Shown here: piece by piece, positions 45,515 to 58,674 of the stretch | Position numbering within the stretch: position 1 is the first letter of the stretch | How the letters are laid out: the number at the start of each line of letters is the position of its first letter | DNA from: Trissonchulus latispiculum | Taxonomy: Eukaryota > Nematoda > Enoplea > Enoplida > Ironidae | Assembly (NCBI GenBank): GCA_030248195.1 | Contig: JASAND010020963.1 | Span: 38,991-102,990, forward strand | Direction: 5' to 3' | DNA length: 64,000 nt | The notes under the pieces: model-generated | What the model was told of the DNA's origin: nothing | The model's database searches: none | What the model saw: only the letters and a program-made list of their open reading frames with translations | Position numbers and translations under genes: made by a program

Positions 45515-46275
45515 ATCGAAGTCCACCTGAATTTATTCCTAAACAAATATGTCTTACATATTACTTATTAAGACGGCGGTATGAACGGTAAATTTGATCC
45601 TGCCGGCTTCGTTTCCCCTAAATGTAGGGGTTGTTTTGTACTGAGATGATAAAGTCTATACAAAAAAGATAACATAATTTTCCTTCCGTAATACTACGGG
45701 AAAAATTTATTTTGTGGTTTCACTATTGCAAAGCAGAAAAAGAATATATTTTTCGAAATTCTAGAATTTAGATACTTGAGTTGCGTTCCTACTAGTTTCT
45801 ACTTCCTGATTCTTACTTCAAATACTTCACTCGTATTTTCGCTGCGTCCGTGCATCAGGGTTATGTCAATGACGTCAACAATGCTCTACTTGAAGCGAAG
45901 GTGGAACAGGCTGGTGACAAAGACAGCCGGCTGCCTTGGTAGCTAACAGGAGATATTGAATACTACGTTCTATAACAGCAAAATAACGCGCTCTCCTCAC
46001 CCGGGCTATTGATCGGTGCTTTTTTAAAAGTTACACAGAACATTTTTTCTTGGGCATATGCTTCTTCAGCACGATAGAAACAGCCTTCATCTGGACTTGC
46101 TACACAGCAGATTCTTAGAGCTTACAATTCAACAATTAGGCTAGAGGTATGATGTTTAGTTTACATTAATTAGTGTTATCTTGACTGAATTGGAAATTTG
46201 ACCGACGCGACGAGATAATTAAAAGTGGGAAATGTTAAGCAAACTGGGGCTGTGGGTTTTGCGGGTATATTCTTT
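45515..46275. other. No gene recognised
   Basis: AT-rich sequence without coding signal. Confidence 0.5.
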
Positions 46276-46277
46276 TT

Positions 46278-46301
46278 CCTGCTGCGCCTCAGCGCAGCAG
46301 G
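46278..46301. repeat. Perfect GC hairpin
   Basis: Arms CCTGCTGCGC and GCGCAGCAGG around CTCA. Confidence 0.9.
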
Positions 46302-46719
46302 TCTCTTATGTTTGCTCGGCCCGGGCCTTCACATACATTTTGCTTGAAAAAGCTATTCCTCACCGTAAATGTGTGTGCACAATGGTTTAAGATAGGGATT
46401 GTGTGATTTGCGTGTGAAATTTTGTCTTTCATTCTAAAGATCTTCTTTTTCCGATTCATGTAGAAATTACGCATATATATTTGCTCATGTAAATGGCAAT
46501 TCCAAAATCGGAAAATCTTTTCTCTGCTCTGATTGATGACTCATCTTAATGCTGAATTGTTTCAGGTTTTCTGGCGATATGAAAGTAAATTTCTCAAACT
46601 TTAAAAAATGTTCAGACAATGTTTTGCACGTATACTTTCTGTAGTAAGCAAGTCAGAGCTCCTTATAAAATAATTAGTTGCGCAGCAGGTTTACAATTAC
46701 TGAAAATGTGCGTCCAGAG

Positions 46720-48741
46720 CAGAGTTGGAAGCGGGTACCATTTTGGCGGCCCGCCCCGCCCCGCTACCCGCACGCCGGTACCCGCCCCGCCCCGCCCCGC
46801 GGCCCGCAGTCAACTAATACCCGCAAGATACCCGCAAAATTTTTGGAGTGGTCTACGATTACTATGTTGTTAAATTTATTTAAAAATGTCAATAATTAAA
46901 AATAAACTTTGATTTAAAGCTTCCAAATTGAAATGCGTTGCTGAAATATGGAAATTAATCCAACTTGCCGAAGTTTGCCGAAAAAGTACCAAACCTTTTT
47001 AGGAAAGTTTATAAATTTAAACTAGCTGATATGTTTAATTAGGGATGCACCTGGGCTAGGCTCCCAGTGTCGGTCTTGGTTCAGCCCCGATGCCGACCGG
47101 GACCAAAATATTGCATTTTTTGGCAATTTATCGCCAAAACTTTGGAATTTTAAATTTAAAATTAAGTTATAATTGGTGGAGATCACTCGTTATTATATTA
47201 TTGTATACTCACCGATTTGAATGAAAACAACACTAGTAATTTTGTCGAAATATACTTGAAATTATTGCAGAATCTTAATTTTTAAGAAAATTCTCCTATT
47301 TAGACACACGATTTTCAGGCCCGGCCTCGGACCCGGCCCGGTGCATCTCTACATGAAATTAATGTTGCGATCATGTAGTCTCGAAAAAGAGCATGTTACA
47401 AAGCTAAAGCAGTAAGGACTAGTCTATTTAAATCGGAAAATGATCAAGGTTTGTAATTTGCTGAAAATTATGCATTGTTCACTGTTTCGAAAACGCATTT
47501 AGCCTGGTAGAGGGCAGAGAGCCTGGAAACTTTTGCCGACTTTTATAATTCCACAACTGCAGATGACAACAGATTACTGCATAACAACAAACTGAACAGC
47601 CAATGTTTCACAAAAGCACATATAGTTATCGGAGGCGGCGGTAAGATTAATATAACGTAAACATGCCAGAACGATTTTTAGTAAAAACAACATTCTTTGG
47701 GCGATTTTTAGCAAAACGCAGCGATGTTCCAGTAAAAAAATCCGGCGAAGCCAGAAAAGTTTTTGAAATTAGAGTCTGGAAACTTATTTTTAGCAATTTT
47801 CTTACTCCTTGTAACCGAATTTCTTACCGCTAGTGAGAATAATTTTTAGAACTCCTTGTGGAGAAATTCGCCGAGAGGAGGGTATTTCTTTCTTGTCCAG
47901 CTGAGACGCAATATATGTAGATGTAAAACCTCCAGAAAAGGGGAGTTTAACTGTTTAGCTTTCACTTTTCACTGAATAACTGATATTATAATAATATATT
48001 AACTGATATTTTCGGATTCACTCCAATAACTGACCAGGGGCTACTACATTCTGAATAACAAATACAAAGCGAAAAATTATATCAACAACATATAACAACC
48101 CAAGGATAGCCATATAGTAATCAGGACTTTTCTAGAATAATATTAGTTTGAAAATTTTTTGAGCAAGCATTCCCAGTTTCGAACAATTTTTTTAAAAGGT
48201 TGCAGAGTAACCTTATGCACCATCCCACTGAACGCCACTAAAGGAACATATGCTTACAATAAAATTTAAGGCATTTAAGCTTTGCGTACAGCATAACAAA
48301 AAAGTATAACAAAAAAGGCACGTATAGCAACCTGTGTGCTGAGAAATTAAGTTTGTTTGCTTATTGCTTACTGAAAGCAAGAAATGCAAGTAGAAATCTC
48401 GGTAAGTAGAGTAGTAGGATCACAACATGGCAACACAACATAGCTTACGATTACGTTTCTGGATATAACCAAATATTACAAGTTTAATCAAGGGCCCATT
48501 TGCGCTGAGATTAGCAGTCGTGGAGAAGGGGCACCCAGCTAAAATTAGCGAATTTTTTGAAATTACCAACATGAAGTCTGTTTTTTACTGAAAAGTGTTA
48601 GAATTTTAGTGAATATATCAACAAGAGATACCCGCAACTACCCGCGCGGGTAGCCTGCGGGTAGCAAAATTTCTATTACCCGCGGGTACCTGCGGGTACC
48701 CGCGGGTACCCGTGGGTACCCGCTACCCACTTCCAACTCTG
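46720..48741. mobile_element. Non-autonomous hAT element, copy B (2022 bp)
   Basis: Same family as copy A but inverted. Ends CAGAGTTGGAAGCGGG and CCCACTTCCAACTCTG, flanked by the perfect duplication GTCCAGAG (46712-46719 and 48742-48749). No transposase. The interior matches copy A except about 47505-47960, which holds a different insert with a CCGGCGAAGCC hairpin. Confidence 0.93.
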
Positions 48742-49015
48742 GTCCAGAGAAAACTTTTAACCTTTTGCACAAAATATTGCTTGTTAAAACTTGTTTAAAT
48801 CTTGTTGGCATATATCAAGAGTAAGTGCGTAATTAAGTCTATGTTGACGCTATTGAATTCTTGCTTTATGCTAAACGTTTTTTAAATTTTTTTACAGCTG
48901 ACCGGTGGTAATGCTAAATTTGGGTTCACAAGCTGTAAGTCTGCCGTCATCGGCAGTAGTTTTAATAATGGTTTCCACAATATATGCGAAAGAGAGTTCA
49001 AAATCCTAATTATTA

Positions 49016-50335
49016 CTTACCTAAAGTCTGACAGAAAAATGTGTGTACAAGATTGTGATCCTTTATACTGCATTTAATATTCATCAGAAACCCATAACAT
49101 TAATATTTTCTGAATTTAGAGAAAAATTTCAATGACATTCAAAATTTTGAAAAATTTTAAAAATCTCAAAAAATCGGTTAATCGAGGTTCCTAAAAATTT
49201 CTTTCTTTCAGAAAAATTTTCCCAACTGAAAACATGCAGAATGACGCAAGAACGAAAAAATAGATTAAGGTTTGAATTTTTTATAAACATGTTTCGATTT
49301 TCAAAATCTTCTGATCATTGCCGCTTTTGCAACTTTGACAAGCTACTGCTCGCTTAGTTAGTAGTTGATAGAAATTTTTTCGTTTTCATTTTCGGGACCG
49401 CTTAAGCATCTGCTTTAACGTATGTAGTAAATTTCATTTTTCAAAGTTTGAAAGTTGATTTTTTCAAGAAATCACCACTTTTTGACCCAAAATTTCAATA
49501 CACTTGTATCAGGAAAATTGCGTGTAGATAAGTCATGCTAAATATGCCATCTTTGCTGAATCCAAAGAGGTCAAAATGATACCGCTACGACGCCTATTGC
49601 GTCTGTTACAAATTTTCAAAGATTTCCTTTAATTTCAATAGGATTTTGGGTAACCTTGTTATTTGTTGCATAAAGACACTAATTCCTCGAAATCCTGTTG
49701 AAATTAAGGCAAATATTTGAAAATTTGTAGCGCACGCAATATGCGTCGTATCGATAACATTTTCCGATCGTTGGATTCAGCAACGATGCAATATTTAGCA
49801 TGACTTGTCTACACACAATTTTTCTGATACAATGTATTGAGCTTTTGGGTCGAAAAGTGGTGATTTTTCGAAAAAATCAACTTTCAAGTTTTGAAAAATG
49901 ACATTTACTACGTTAAAGCAGATGCCTAAGCGGTCCCGAAAATGAAAACGATTAAATTTTCTATCAAGTACAAAGCGAGGACTAGCTTGTCAAATTTGCA
50001 GGAGCGGCAAAGATCAAAGGATTTTGAAAATAGAAAAATACAAATAAAAATTCAAACCGTAACCGATTTTCTTCGTTCTTGCGTCATTCTGCGTGTTTTC
50101 AGATGGAAAAAGTTTCCTAATAGAAAGAAATTTTTAGCATGCATATTCCGTAGAAAATCTCAATAAACCGATATTTTGAAATTATTGAAATTTCCAAAAT
50201 TTTAAATTTCATAAAATTTTCCTCTCATTATGACGACTCAGAAAATATGCAATGTTATGGGTCTTTGATGCATATTAAATGCAGTATAAGTGATCACAAT
50301 TTTGTACACACATTTTTGTGTCAGACTTTATGTAA
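49016..50335. mobile_element. Large foldback element, arms about 620 bp
   Basis: 49016-49640 is repeated in diverged reverse complement at about 49690-50335 (AAAGTCTGACA, GCATTTAATAT, ACCCATAACATT, GACGCCTATTGCGT and others in order). Only about 50 bp separate the arms. ORFs inside are mirror-image chance openings. Confidence 0.9.
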
Positions 50336-50769
50336 GCTGGGTAATTTAACAGGAAACTTTCCGCAGAGCTGCATTGACCTCACAGTTTAGATTTCAGATT
50401 TTCTTCATTAAACTCTTCATAAGAATTATTAAGTTATTTATGAGCCGGCAAATAAGCTGATAAAAGTAGAATATTAAATATAATTAATAGCTTACATTTT
50501 GTAGAATTTAAGGGCAATTAAGCTTTGTTGGAATTAAGAACCGTAAATCCACATTTGGCACTAAGATTAGAGAAATTGTCCGTTCATATGAAAACCTGAT
50601 AAGCGTTCGCCGGCACTTGGTATCGTTGAAACTTAAATATAAAAATGCTTTTGCTTCCGAAGTAGATCACTTTTTGTGGTGAGGTTCTACTATCAGCACT
50701 CTCTCGGCTTAGAGATGTAACAATGTCAACCAGATCAATTTGATATGTTGCGACTGCGCTGTACTGACT

Positions 50770-50905
50770 GGCATAGAGATGAGCACGGGCCGGTATTTTC
50801 GGCCCGGCCCGGCCCGGCCCGGCCCGGCCCGCTCCAAAAGTTTGCTTGGCCCGACCCCGCCCGGCCCGCCGGCAAACAAAATATTTCGACCCGGCCCGGA
50901 CCGCC
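50770..50905. repeat. hAT-like terminus with CCCGG array
   Basis: TAGAGATGAGCACGGGCC at 50774 followed by repeated GGCCCGGCCC. A matching right end was not found; it may be a solo end. Confidence 0.5.
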
Positions 50906-51454
50906 AAATGAAAAATTTCAAAATTTTACTAACAATATTATTTCAAAGGCTTCAATGCAAAATGGAGAGGCTAGAGCATACATGGGCAAGGTCAAATAGG
51001 TTAGCCTACACCAGATTTTTGTCGTGCGTGGGTCCTTTAATGTTTGGCGGGGGGGGGGGGCTTTCACTGGAAATTTGCTTCAGCCCCTTTTTTATATGGG
51101 TACACGCACGCACGCAGAATTTGTTATTTATTTACTTATTGTTTAATTACAGACGGAAGAATTCCCTCAAATACAGAAGCAAATTCAATTTGATTAACAA
51201 GTACATTAAGCTTTCGGAAGGCAAAAATCTTTAAAGTTCAAATTACATCCACCTGCAAAAGTGTTTTTGAAAATAGGATCTGTGCCAATATTGTGTATTT
51301 TTGTTTTCCTGTGTGTATTTTAAATTTTGTAAAATCAATAATATTTTACAGCTTGAAATTGCAAAATAGCGTCTTAACGTGATAAAAGCTATAACCGCAC
51401 TTATGGGGGCGTTTTTTTACATATTTCATTGTCCGAACTTTTAACGAGTGTTTA

Positions 51455-51980
51455 AAATTAAAGTAGTACGTAGGTCTTTCGGTTGTCGAGTAATTTCACC
51501 TCAAAGTTGAGGATTCGTGTGTTAAACATAGGCAGTGAAAAAGTGGCCATTTTTTCGAGTGCGTGAAAAAACCTCCGGTCAAGCATTGATGAATCTGGAC
51601 AAATTTTACATTAAAATAACGCTGAAATGTGAAGCTGCGGTATCTTGGAATTAGAATTTTAATTTGGGTCTTTGAAATTTTTAAACTAATTTTTGAAGAA
51701 TTAAAATTTAACATGATGTTAAAATCGTGTAAAGTTTTAATCCTTCAAAAATTAATTAAAAGGCCTAAATTAAAAATCTAATTCCAAGATACCGCAGCTT
51801 AACGTTTCAGCGTTATTTTAGTGTAAAATTTGCCCAGATTCATCAATGTTTGTCGGGAAATTTTTTGGCGCACGCGAAAAATGACAACTTTTTAAATTTC
51901 CTATGATTAACACATGAAATCTCAACTTTGAGGTGAAATTACTCGAGAACCGAAGGAGTTAAGACTTTAATTTCACAATA
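51455..51980. mobile_element. Foldback element, arms about 250 bp
   Basis: AATTTCACCTCAAAGTTGAG, GATGAATCTGGACAAATTTT and GCGGTATCTTGGAATTAGA recur as complements in reverse order at 51735-51980, around a 30-bp centre. Confidence 0.9.
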
Positions 51981-52164
51981 AAATATGTAAAAATCAGCGA
52001 CAACGGAGAAAGTAGAAAAATTGGCCCAAAAATGGACACCCCGTCGAATTAATGCGTTTTTCTGGTTTCTAATAAGATTAAAAGTCTTAGCATCATTTTA
52101 TGTCGGGTGCTCATTGAATGATAGTGTATATAAAAGCATGAATAGCGAACGAAAAACAGATAAG

Positions 52165-52315
52165 CAGGGGGTCAGGGGGGCCCAGCCCCCCAGAAGTTGA
52201 ACGAAATTTTAAGTTTCGGAGTAAATTTGTTCTTAAAACTTTGTTGTATATTCTTTTCTTTGTTTAGAATTGAAGAGGTAAGCGGGGAGTCTGGAGGGCG
52301 GGAGCCCCCAGAAGA
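52165..52315. repeat. Two copies of the GGGTCTGGGG palindrome
   Basis: At 52167-52200 (centre GCCCAGC) and 52282-52313 (degenerate), each followed by AGAAG. Confidence 0.8.
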
Positions 52316-52456
52316 AACCTGTAGCAATTTAGAAGAATTAATTAATAGAGAATATTTAGAATAATTAATTAATTTAGAAGAATAAATTAATTAATTTAGA
52401 GCTCTTGAAATTCTTCGGCTGGGTACATTGTTTGGTGCGCATTTTTAAATGCAGTT

Positions 52457-52640
52457 ATTTTGACAGCACGCGTCCTGCGTCTGCGTGGGTATTTTGACAG
52501 CGAGTCTTGCGTCTGCGTGGGTATTATGACAGCGCGCATCCTGCGTCTGCGTGGGTATTTTGACAACGCGCGTTTTGCGTCTGCGTGGGTTCTTCGACGG
52601 CGCGCTCCGTGCGCCTTTTATATGCGTGGGTATTTGGCGG
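52457..52640 (+). repeat. Five tandem units of about 34 bp
   Basis: Each contains TTTTGACAGC-type start and TGCGTCTGCGTGGGT; the fifth is longer and diverged. G-rich low-complexity sequence follows to 52910. Confidence 0.9.
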
Positions 52641-52910
52641 GCGTGGTGGGTGGGTTATTTTTTGTGGGGGGGGGGGCACGGGTGAAGGGGTGTGGGGGTC
52701 GGGGGGGGGTAAGGAAATATGTAGTAAGAGAAATTTTAGTTTACTAAGATTGGAAAATGGAGGGTGGAGAAATTTTACGGGTTGGGGGAGGCGGGGGGAC
52801 GCCCGAGAGGAGGGGGGGGGAGTGGAGGGAGGGTAGTAGTTACTTTGAATGTTTGAGGAGGGGGGGGGGGTGTTTGTAAATACTAGAGTGAGATGGAGGG
52901 TGGGGGGGGG

Positions 52911-54995
52911 GGAGGGTTGCGCCGGGGCCGTGTAACGGGGCCGGGGCCCGGGCCGGGCCGGGGCCGGGCCGGCCCCGTTTCGGCCCGGCCCCGCAAAATT
53001 TTTTAACGGCCCGGCCCCGGCCCGGCCCCGTTGACTTTGGGGCCCGGGCCCGTTACACGGCCCCGGCGGCCCCGTGGGCCCCGACGGCCCCGTAAGCCCC
53101 GGCGGCCCCGTGGGCCCCGTCGGGCCGTCAGGACGTATATAACACACTTTATTATATATTTTCTGCTGTGCATATGGCTATTTCTTGGCGTATGTAGTAG
53201 TGATATTTCAGGCAGCCTTTTTATTTCAGTTTCAGGCGGTTGCTCGTCGGAATTTCAGATTCAAATTCAGTTTCAGTTTCAGGACTAATTTTATCTGATT
53301 TTCAGTTTCCGTTTCAGGTCTCATTTTATTTGATTTTCAGTTTCAGACGGTTGCTCATAGGAACTTCGGCCGGAACTTCAAATTCAGATTCAGTTTCAGG
53401 TCTCATCCAAATAAATTTCAGTTTCAGTTTCAGTTTTAGGTGCTGAAACTGAAATACGTACTGACTGAAAATATTTTCAGTTTCAGTTTCAGGTGCTGAA
53501 ACATCACTAGTATATGTAGCACAGCACACAATTCTCTGTAACGTGACGTTGTGCCAGCCACAGATGGACGCGGGACGAAATTTTTCGGCCCGCCCCTCCG
53601 GCCCCGAACTAAATTTGCTTGTTCCGTCCCGCGGGATCTCGTAGTCCCGCAAATTTGATAAATCCTATCCCGCAAAATCCCGCATCATTTTGTAATTATC
53701 TAATTAATTAAAATTAATAATAATTCAGTAATTCCTGTAAACTTTCGAAATATAAAAAACTTTCTGTTTTACAATGCTTCACGTTCCCTATTTTCTGTTA
53801 GTTATTTTGAATGTATAATTAGATATTTAAATAAATTACTATTATTGCTAAATAAATTAATTTAAATAAAATATAATAATATATACTATATTAAATTTAG
53901 ACTTAGAGATATTCCAGTTTTTTTGATCGAACCAGAAGCTTTTTGTTTCCATTTCAGCAAGGTTTGCTTAGAAAAGTTGATAGGTAGGAAAGTTAAAGTT
54001 CGTCTCTGATCTATTTAGAAAACTAATCTCAATTCCGTTTGTTGATATTTCGTTAGTTTCACTAGTCCAATAGGAGTTAATGTCGCAAGATAATGTTGTA
54101 TTGTAAAGAAATCAAAGCGTATACTGCAAACTTATTTTGAACTATTGACAAATTAAAATTAGAAAACCAATTTTAGATTATTATTTTGCGCGAAACGATC
54201 GCGAAATGATTGACTTGTCACTAGTTATTTCTTTTGATATCGAACTGAAATTATTTTTAAATACCTAAGTAAAGGTTTCTGATTTCTTAGCAGGCGCTAG
54301 TCTTCCCTTCCCTTAGCATACAAAATAACAAAGTAGCACAATTACAGTATTTGGTTCAGCAATACAACCTACGTTCTTCCTACTTCATTCCAAATTATGG
54401 AAAAGCCAAACATTTATTGTAATTTCATGATTCGCCTGTCAAACGCTAACTACTTAATTCCCTAATGCACCTATGTGTAGCTCCTAAGCAACACTGGTGC
54501 TCAAAACTCCGCAACCGCTTAGATTGCTGACAGGCAAAGACTGCGTGTAGGCTGTCAGTTCTGCTGCTTAAATATTGTATAAACCTAATTTACATAATTT
54601 GAGCACAAAAATCTTGCCTAAGCTGTGCTGAACTGCTGAAGATAGGACTTCTGAATAGAGAAATGACTCACAATGTACTAAACATAGGATTCGAATGAAG
54701 CATAAAGACTGCCATTATGAGGTATATTGCCAATACTCTTGCAAAGGGGTAAGCAAAAGGCTGTTAAATGGAGTCTGGGGACGCTGGGGCCGTGGGGGCC
54801 CGGGGGGCCGTTAAAAGGGCGCAGGGCCGGGGCCATTAAAGGGGGCCGGGGGCGGGGCCGTGTAAGGGGGCGGGGCCTGGGGTCGGGGCCGGGGCCGGGC
54901 CCCGCCCCGCCCCGGCCCTGCCAGAGCGCCAGGACCCCGCCCGGGGCCCCCCCCGGCCCGGCCCCGCGCCGGGGCCGCGGTAACGGCGCAACCCT
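52911..54995. mobile_element. Probable 2.1-kb non-autonomous hAT-like element
   Basis: Left GGAGGGTTGCGCCG (52911) and right CGGCGCAACCCTCC (to 54995) are exact inverted repeats. Both are followed inward by GGCCGTGTAAC/GTTACC and CCGGGGCC arrays. No target duplication is visible. The left array is itself a palindrome (52926-53062). Confidence 0.65.
53198..53519. mobile_element. MITE built of TCAGTTTCAG repeats
   Basis: Ends TAGTGATATTTCAGG and GCTGAAACATCACTA. The interior is degenerate TTTCAG/CTGAAA repeats. The flanks are similar, not identical (GTATGTAG and GTATATGTAG). Confidence 0.7.
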
Positions 54996-55215
54996 CCTAC
55001 TTGCAATGCTTTACCACACCCTTCTGCTCAAAATTCTTAAAACTTAACCAATCGAGCTAACACTTGGTGGGGGTATGCTTTGTGCTACTCTGACCTTAAA
55101 TATAAAAATTTCAATACCGCTAAATTCGATTCGCATATATGTAGCATGTAGGTAGGGTTTTTGGGTCGCAGAATACAAATTTGACATCCGTTGTCAACTC
55201 AGTCTTTCGCTAGTT

Positions 55216-56212
55216 CAGCTTAAGGTCGTGCTCCCCTTACGTGCAGATATAGTTGCAGAAAGTGCAATTATGGCCCGATTTCTTTCAAATTTTCAGAAAA
55301 TGCATCGGGAGTGATAAGAAACATCCTGTAAGAACGCCTGCGTCGTAACATTCATGCACAGTGAGAAACAAAAATCTGAAGTTCTAGAACTATATATAGA
55401 AAATTATGCCCAGCGACTATAATCATTTTAAAGCTTATTATCTGCTCTACAACTTTGCTTTTAGACATTAGTGTCTAGCTTTTATCGTTTTTGAGCAGTG
55501 AATTTTTGAAACATTTTTGCTCGAAAATGGGTTATTTTTGACACGATCTTGCTGAAAACAGGTTTTGTCTAATTGGAGCCAGTGTACACTACAAGTGTAG
55601 ACACATTTATACTCAACTTAAAGAGCTTCAAAAGAGGCACAAGTTAGGTTAATTAGAGCACTATACACTGAATAAGCCTAAAGTTCTGGGCGAATAACTG
55701 ATTTTGTCAAATTGCGGCCAAAATTTTTTGACCGAAGATTGCTCCACAACCAATGGGTGGATCTAAAAGATATACTACATATAGTATGTTTGGACAATTT
55801 GCCTGGGACGGTTTTTTATTTTGCTCTTTATCAGCTTCCAATCAAGAGCCATGATCTTTCAAAGTTGGATAAAATGCCAAATTTTCAGAAAATTCTCAAT
55901 TTCTGTATACTGAAACGATATTTTGGCAAAATCAAAAAACCGTCCCTGGCAAATTATCTGAGAAACATATTGGATACGGCCATTTTCTTGTTGCGTAAAA
56001 ATTTTTCTGAAAAAATTTTGGTCAAAAATTGTGGCTACGTTTGGTAAGTTGGCAACCAATACAAACTAGGTAGACACGTTTCAGTGATACCAAACGACGC
56101 AGAAGATGTAGAGCTTCATTTTGATATGTGGCTTAATTCACAACTCTCAATATTGAGTAAGTTACAGCTTTCCAAAGTGGACTGAATGTAAGGGAAGTGC
56201 GACCTTAAGTTG
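55216..56212. mobile_element. Foldback element of about 1 kb
   Basis: Ends CAGCTTAAGGTCG and CGACCTTAAGTTG, with inner inverted blocks (GGGACGGTTTTTTATTTTG at 55807 against its complement near 55940). The 111-codon ORF at 55712 spans the arms and is not considered a gene. Confidence 0.8.
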
Positions 56213-56224
56213 TAAGATATAGAT

Positions 56225-57174
56225 CAGAGCTGGAAGTGGGCCCAATATTTTGACCCACACCCGATAATCGAGCCGCGGTTCCCTGGCCTTGACCACTTGA
56301 CCCACCACATCCGTAAAGCGTTGTGACTCATTTGACCTACTTTTGATTGAAGGTACGGTAATGCTTTACCTTGGTCACGAACACATAATTGAAAATTCCT
56401 GTTTGAATAGTTCTAGTTTTGGTTTAGTTTTGGTTTGGTTGGTAGTTTTGGTTCCGCAGCTCAAACTGAATCTGAAACCTAGTCTCAGCGTGTATAAATG
56501 TTACAGTTTCAGCTGCGGTTTTAGTTTTAGTTGTCCTAGTTGTTTACACAGCTGACATTTGCATGCATTTATTTAGCATGCATTATTATTTTTGCATTGC
56601 ATATACATTATTATACATATTAAACTGTACATTATTATTCTGCATGTACATATTATTATTTGCATGCATTATTTAACTTATTTTATTAAGAAATAACGCT
56701 AACGACAGTCAATGAGTACGACACATCGAAAGTTATTGCTGTGGTAATGTACAATGACGTTTATAGTGCAACAGGTGAACGTTTTGCAGCGAAAAACGTT
56801 ACAACACAGTAGACGTACAAAATCATTAAACTTGAGCTAGGCCAAAGGTCGGCCAATAGCTGGCCTACGGCCTTCGGCCAGTCAACGCACAACACTAGCT
56901 GAAACTGAAACTGAAACAGTTTTAGCTTCACACTGAGATTGAAACTTGTTAATAATAGAAAAATAACGCGAATTTTAGTTATGCTTCAAAGAAAATATAG
57001 GTCAATTTAACAACAACTTCAGGCAGCGCCGTGAAATTTTCAAAACTAGTGCACAAACATAATTTCTGCTGGAGCTTCAAATGACCCCTTCACCCGCGGT
57101 GACCCATACCCTACCCGACCTGATGGATCCTGACCAGAGTACCCGTGCTCACATCAAACCCGCTTCCAGTTCTG
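56225..57174. mobile_element. hAT-like element of 950 bp, same terminal family
   Basis: Ends CAGAGCTGGAAGTGGG and CCCGCTTCCAGTTCTG, as in copies A and B. No clear target duplication. Holds GACCCACACC-type subterminal repeats and no ORF. Confidence 0.75.
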
Positions 57175-58250
57175 CTTAATATATAATATATAGGCTAACA
57201 AAAAGTTGAATCGAAAATCGGATGTCAGAATTGTGTTTTAAGACCTCCAAAATCCCCGTATGGCACCTTAACCAAAGTCTGAGACAAAATGTTATCGGCT
57301 CCCTCACGTTTCCGTCCCCTTTGTGTAGCGTGTTACATTTCATAATCAATTACTGAATCCAGCAGCAGCACATCCGTCGGTATTCCCTTTACATGAATTT
57401 ATTTAGAAGGAATTTCTCAAGCTAATTTTTTCCTTCTATTCTTCCCTCCACTCAGTCTTTCACACTTATCTAACCCTTTTAAAAACTGGTTCGCATATAC
57501 AGCTCATATACTTCTCCTATACGTATATGTACGAAATGTATAATTTCTGACAGCAAGCAGGCAATTTTTTGTAAAATCATTGTTCTTTAAAGGTGTATAT
57601 GCTTTAATAAAATCGCTTGTCATTTCTCGTTTGTTAAATAACAACAACAACCCTATTCCTTTCACATGGAAGCAATTCTATCATTTCCGTAATAAACGGA
57701 AGGCACGTTCACCCTTTGACACATCTTGGAACTACTGCAGTAGTAAAGTAAGGAAGCTTCAGATCTTTCCTTCAGTTCACATGTTCTTAGGGTAGATTCA
57801 CTATAAAGACGTCACCCATGTTTTTGATCTTCCTTTTTATTGGTATAGCTACTTGTGTTGGTCGGCCCATTACGACACGTTATAAACCTAATCTACAGTT
57901 CCTACCTTCCTAATCTATATGTTGCAGTAAAGTAGTTACATGCAGGGAGGGATGTATTGCGTCCCTAGAAAATTTCAGTTATGTACTACATCACTAGTTA
58001 ATTTGTACAGTGGGGAGGTCAAAGGCCTCAAATGTACAACATTACTGATAAATTTCAGTAATGTACAAGTGCACCACTGTATGCTTGTTCTTTAAAGCAT
58101 TTTATCAATAATTTGGCATAAATTGATTTTATATTCCGTTGTTTTGTCTGCACTCTTCAAAACATGTTAAAAATGGCGCTTTCATTTACGGACAACAGCA
58201 TAACTTGTGTATAAAATTAAAATTTGTACTAGAAAATAAAATGTAAATTT
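57175..58250. other. No gene recognised
   Basis: AT-rich intergenic sequence without motif-bearing ORFs. Confidence 0.5.
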
Positions 58251-58254
58251 TATT

Positions 58255-58640
58255 TTGAATATGTGGCAAGACCATACGTCAACGGGAGGTCAAATTTCAC
58301 TGACCCTTGTGGAAGCAAATTTGGGTACCCCTTGTGAGCGATTTTTCTTAGGGGTAACTTTTGAAAGCGATTTTTAAGCTATTTTGGCCATTTTTTAGCA
58401 AAAAACGGCAATTTTTTAACTAAAACAATTTTTTCGGACGTTTTCCAGCTAAAAATAGTGATTTTAAGTGAAAACGTCCGGCGGAGCCGGAAAATTTTTG
58501 GAAATTTTAGTCGTAAAACCTTTTTTTTGTGCAATTTTCTTAGGTACCCCTTGTGACCAATTTTCTTACCCCTAGCAATTTTGCGACCCCTTGTGGGCGA
58601 CTTCGCCGAGGGGAGAATTTCCCCCCTTGTCCACCTGTGG
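58255..58640 (+). repeat. CCTTGTGNGCGA dispersed repeat with GCGGAGC hairpin
   Basis: Four ACCCCTTGTG blocks, a hairpin GTCCGGCGGAGCCGGA near 58472 and an end CTTCGCCGAGGGGAG. The end resembles 47860-47900 in hAT copy B. Confidence 0.8.
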
Positions 58641-58674
58641 GCAAGACGCTGTTATATATATTGACAATTATATA

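Noticed and set aside
52524..53147. 207-codon Gly/Pro-rich, collagen-like ORF
   Set aside because: It follows CCGGGG palindromic arrays and G runs at a hAT-like end; composition comes from the repeat.
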